A stretch of DNA of 64,000 nt from positions 18,561,905-18,625,904 of the forward strand of contig NC_092094.1 in the NCBI RefSeq assembly GCF_045679555.1, in the 5' to 3' direction. The DNA is from Salvelinus alpinus (Eukaryota > Chordata > Actinopteri > Salmoniformes > Salmonidae). Numbering within the stretch: position 1 is the first letter of the stretch; each line of letters begins with the position of its first letter. The translations under genes and the position numbers were made by a program. Positions 62,090 through 64,000 of the stretch are shown here, one piece after another. Under the pieces are notes generated by a model, which worked only from the letters and a program-made list of their open reading frames with translations, was not told the origin of the DNA and searched no databases.

Positions 62090-63281
62090 TTACTTAGGAA
62101 GAGAAACAGCACAATTCCCCCGTTTCAGTGAATTAACGGTTTTCCAGAATTTTGCAGGATCTCCTGCCGAATCTGTCATAGCATTAAGGAAGTAATTTGA
62201 TTTTGCCTTTTTGACAGCTGCAGTACATTTATTTCTCAATTGCCTAAAAAACAGCCAATCAGCTGGAGTACCTGTTTTCCTCGCCAAGGCCCAGGCCCGA
62301 TTCTTTTGCAGGAAAAGACCTGACAATTCAGGAGAGAACCAAGAACTGGTTCGGTTTCTTACTCTGTGATTCTTAAGCGGGGCATGTTTATCAGACATAG
62401 AAGTAACAATAGAAGAGAAAAAAGCAAGGGCTAAAACCGGGTCCAGAAAGCAGAGAGTGGATAAAAGCTCAGAGTGATATAAGTCAAGGATAAAAGCTTG
62501 CTGTGAGAAATGTTTATAATTTCTCTTAGAGATTATACAGGGATCAGAGTGTTTCAGCCTGGTATCTCTAATACAAGCAATAGGGCAGTGGTCACTGATA
62601 TCATTTGCAAAAACCCCACTGGCTGTGTATTTATGGGGGGTATTTGTTAGAATAATGTCTAGTAGAGTGGATTTTACTGGGTTCTTAAAGTTGGGACGGG
62701 TTGGTTTAGTTATCAGCTGAGTTTGATTTAGCTCAGTACAAATGCCTTTTAATTTATCGGATACTGGTGAGAGCCAATCCAGGTTAAAATCTCCCAAAAT
62801 CAGTAATTCAGAGTTTGCATAATTAGACAGTATATCAGATAATTTGCATAGAGTACAAGGAGGAGCTGAGGGGGGGGCGATATACCCCTGCTAGAGTTAA
62901 ATGAGCATTATTACCAAGTACCACGTTTAAAACTAGACATTCATATTGCTTTGAGACAGAGGTTGATATGGACACAGAAACATTTAAGCAGCATTTAACA
63001 TAAATCGCAATACCACCACCTCTACCAACTCTATCAGTTCTATAAATATTGTATCCAATCAACTGAACATCTGAATCTGGCACAGAATCACACAGCCACG
63101 ATTCAGATACAATCAGAACGTCAACATTTGATTGTGAGACCAAAATTTCAATAAAGTCCAACTTTTGGATCAGGCTTCTAGCATTCAAATGAATTATTCC
63201 AATACCATTGCTACGGGAATTCATATCAGATGGAGTATCCAAGGTAGCACCTGAAGCTGCACTGGATGAGCAATAAACCAT
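62090..63281 (-). pseudogene. LINE ORF2 endonuclease
   Basis: Reads IIHLNARSLIQKLDFIEILV, LIVSESWLCDSV, GRGGGIAIYVK and LAGVYRPPLS (63281-62835), a frame break at a G run near 62870, then MGDFNLDWLSP, QLITKPTRPNFKNPVKSTLL, DISDHCPIACI (62797-62090). The catalytic residues (N, E, YRPP, GDFN, SDH) are all present apart from the break. The linker to RT (KSNYFLNAMTDSAGDPAKFW) follows. Confidence 0.85.
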
Positions 63282-63528
63282 TTGAGCTATTGACAGAGCT
63301 CAATTTTATGGGGACAAGATTACTACTAACAATACCTCTCTGCATGTGAGTAGTATTCGCAATACGGTGATTGGACAATAATCTAGGAATTGCAGAAAGG
63401 TTGTTAACTGTAGTTTGTTCCATATTTGCAATTGAGGAACTAATTAATGAAACTGGGAGAGGAGCATTGAACATAGTCTGATAGGGGAGCGTACAATCCC
63501 AAAAGTCAACCCCCGAGAATACACAACG

Positions 63529-63905
63529 TCAGGTATCAAAGGCTCTACATGAGGCAAGAGTAAGAGACATGTTGGTGGAGAGGATGCTGGAGCCATACCT
63601 GTTAAGATGTAAATTGTCCCGAAGAAATAGACCTGGTCGGTCTGTAAAAGCTGCAAAGTTATCCACAAAAGGAATTCCCATCGTGCAGCAGTATCCCTTA
63701 AGCCAGGTGTGTAATTGGCGAATACGAATAAAAACCATATCCGTGTAGCGTGGGGATGGAAATGGACCGGAAACAACACACTGCTTCCCAGATTCCAGCA
63801 GCGTATTTATCAATGTTTTAAAATCGTCTCTCAATTTCTCTGACTGCTGGAGTTTAATGTCATTTGACCCAACATGGACAATGACAGTTGAAGCGGCGGA
63901 GTGCT
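63529..63905 (-). pseudogene. LINE ORF1 esterase, C-terminal part
   Basis: Begins at STVIVHVGSNDIKL (the GxND block), then KQCVVSGPFPSPRYTDMVF, HTWLKGYCCTMGIPFVDN and DNLHLNRYG, giving the Asp and His of the SGNH triad. The block with the catalytic Ser was lost by 5' truncation. Confidence 0.82.
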
Positions 63906-63918
63906 TGCTAATAAGTAG

Positions 63919-64000
63919 CTAATAAGTATATATAACATTGTATTGGTTGCAGGAATTTTGTATAGTAATTTAAGTTGAAAAATTCAAAGTTTTGAATCCG
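63919..64000. repeat. Dispersed repeat, right half
   Basis: Continuation of 60119-60215 after the LINE; runs out of the window. Confidence 0.5.

Larger units (their letters stand above)
60216..63918 (-). mobile_element. LINE with esterase ORF1, 3.7 kb, minus strand
   Basis: 5' truncated within ORF1 (63918), then endonuclease, RT and a 3' UTR ending in AATAAAGATTTTAATATATG at 60216. Related to the 6772-11103 element. A few indels and stops break ORF2. Confidence 0.85.

Overview
The window looks like salmonid (trout, salmon or char) nuclear DNA. It is crowded with repeat types typical of that family: several Tc1-like transposons including a Sleeping Beauty-type copy, L2/CR1-type LINEs whose ORF1 carries an SGNH esterase, tRNA-derived SINEs, solo LTRs, TTAA-flanked elements, hAT MITEs and a long (CA)n run. 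There are no bacterial features. Host coding sequence is scarce. The only host gene I recognise is the 3' end of vac14 (four exons, minus strand, 32327-33206), which has a 5-nt frameshift in its penultimate exon. Two other exon-like reading frames (28729-28946 plus, 26461-26664 minus) were not identified.

Layout. 1-11.5 kb is a nest of insertions. A Tc1 copy is split by a ~6-kb L2 LINE, which is itself split by a solo LTR. Next comes a second LINE with an esterase ORF1, split by a Sleeping Beauty-type Tc1 and a SINE. 11.5-26 kb is mostly unique or intergenic DNA with MITEs, SINEs, a 1.4-kb TTAA-flanked element, a (CA)n tract, an inverted pair of deleted Tc1 copies and a probable solo LTR. 27-28.7 kb is a second L2 copy that ends abruptly against an exon-like frame. 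28.7-33.2 kb is low-repeat DNA ending in the vac14 exons. 33.4-43.3 kb holds LINE pieces, TTAA-family copies, an L2 with a 459-codon RT frame and a textbook hAT MITE with an 8-bp target duplication.

43374-53932 is an endogenous retrovirus on the minus strand with two LTRs and a 4-bp CAAT duplication. It keeps an integrase tail and a broken env with gamma/epsilon-type hallmarks. Downstream of env there is a Cys/His-rich frame. Instead of a readable gag-pol it has ~6 kb of A-rich (sense strand), ORF-poor sequence with a 137-bp tandem repeat. The LTRs differ by about one substitution plus an 81-bp U3 length difference. This suggests recent integration of a defective element supplied in trans.

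53937-64000 is a minus-strand series of LINEs. The first is interrupted both by the retrovirus and by a Tc1 element with an uninterrupted 340-codon DD34E transposase and ~195-bp, almost identical inverted repeats. All family calls come from reading motifs by eye; no database search was run.
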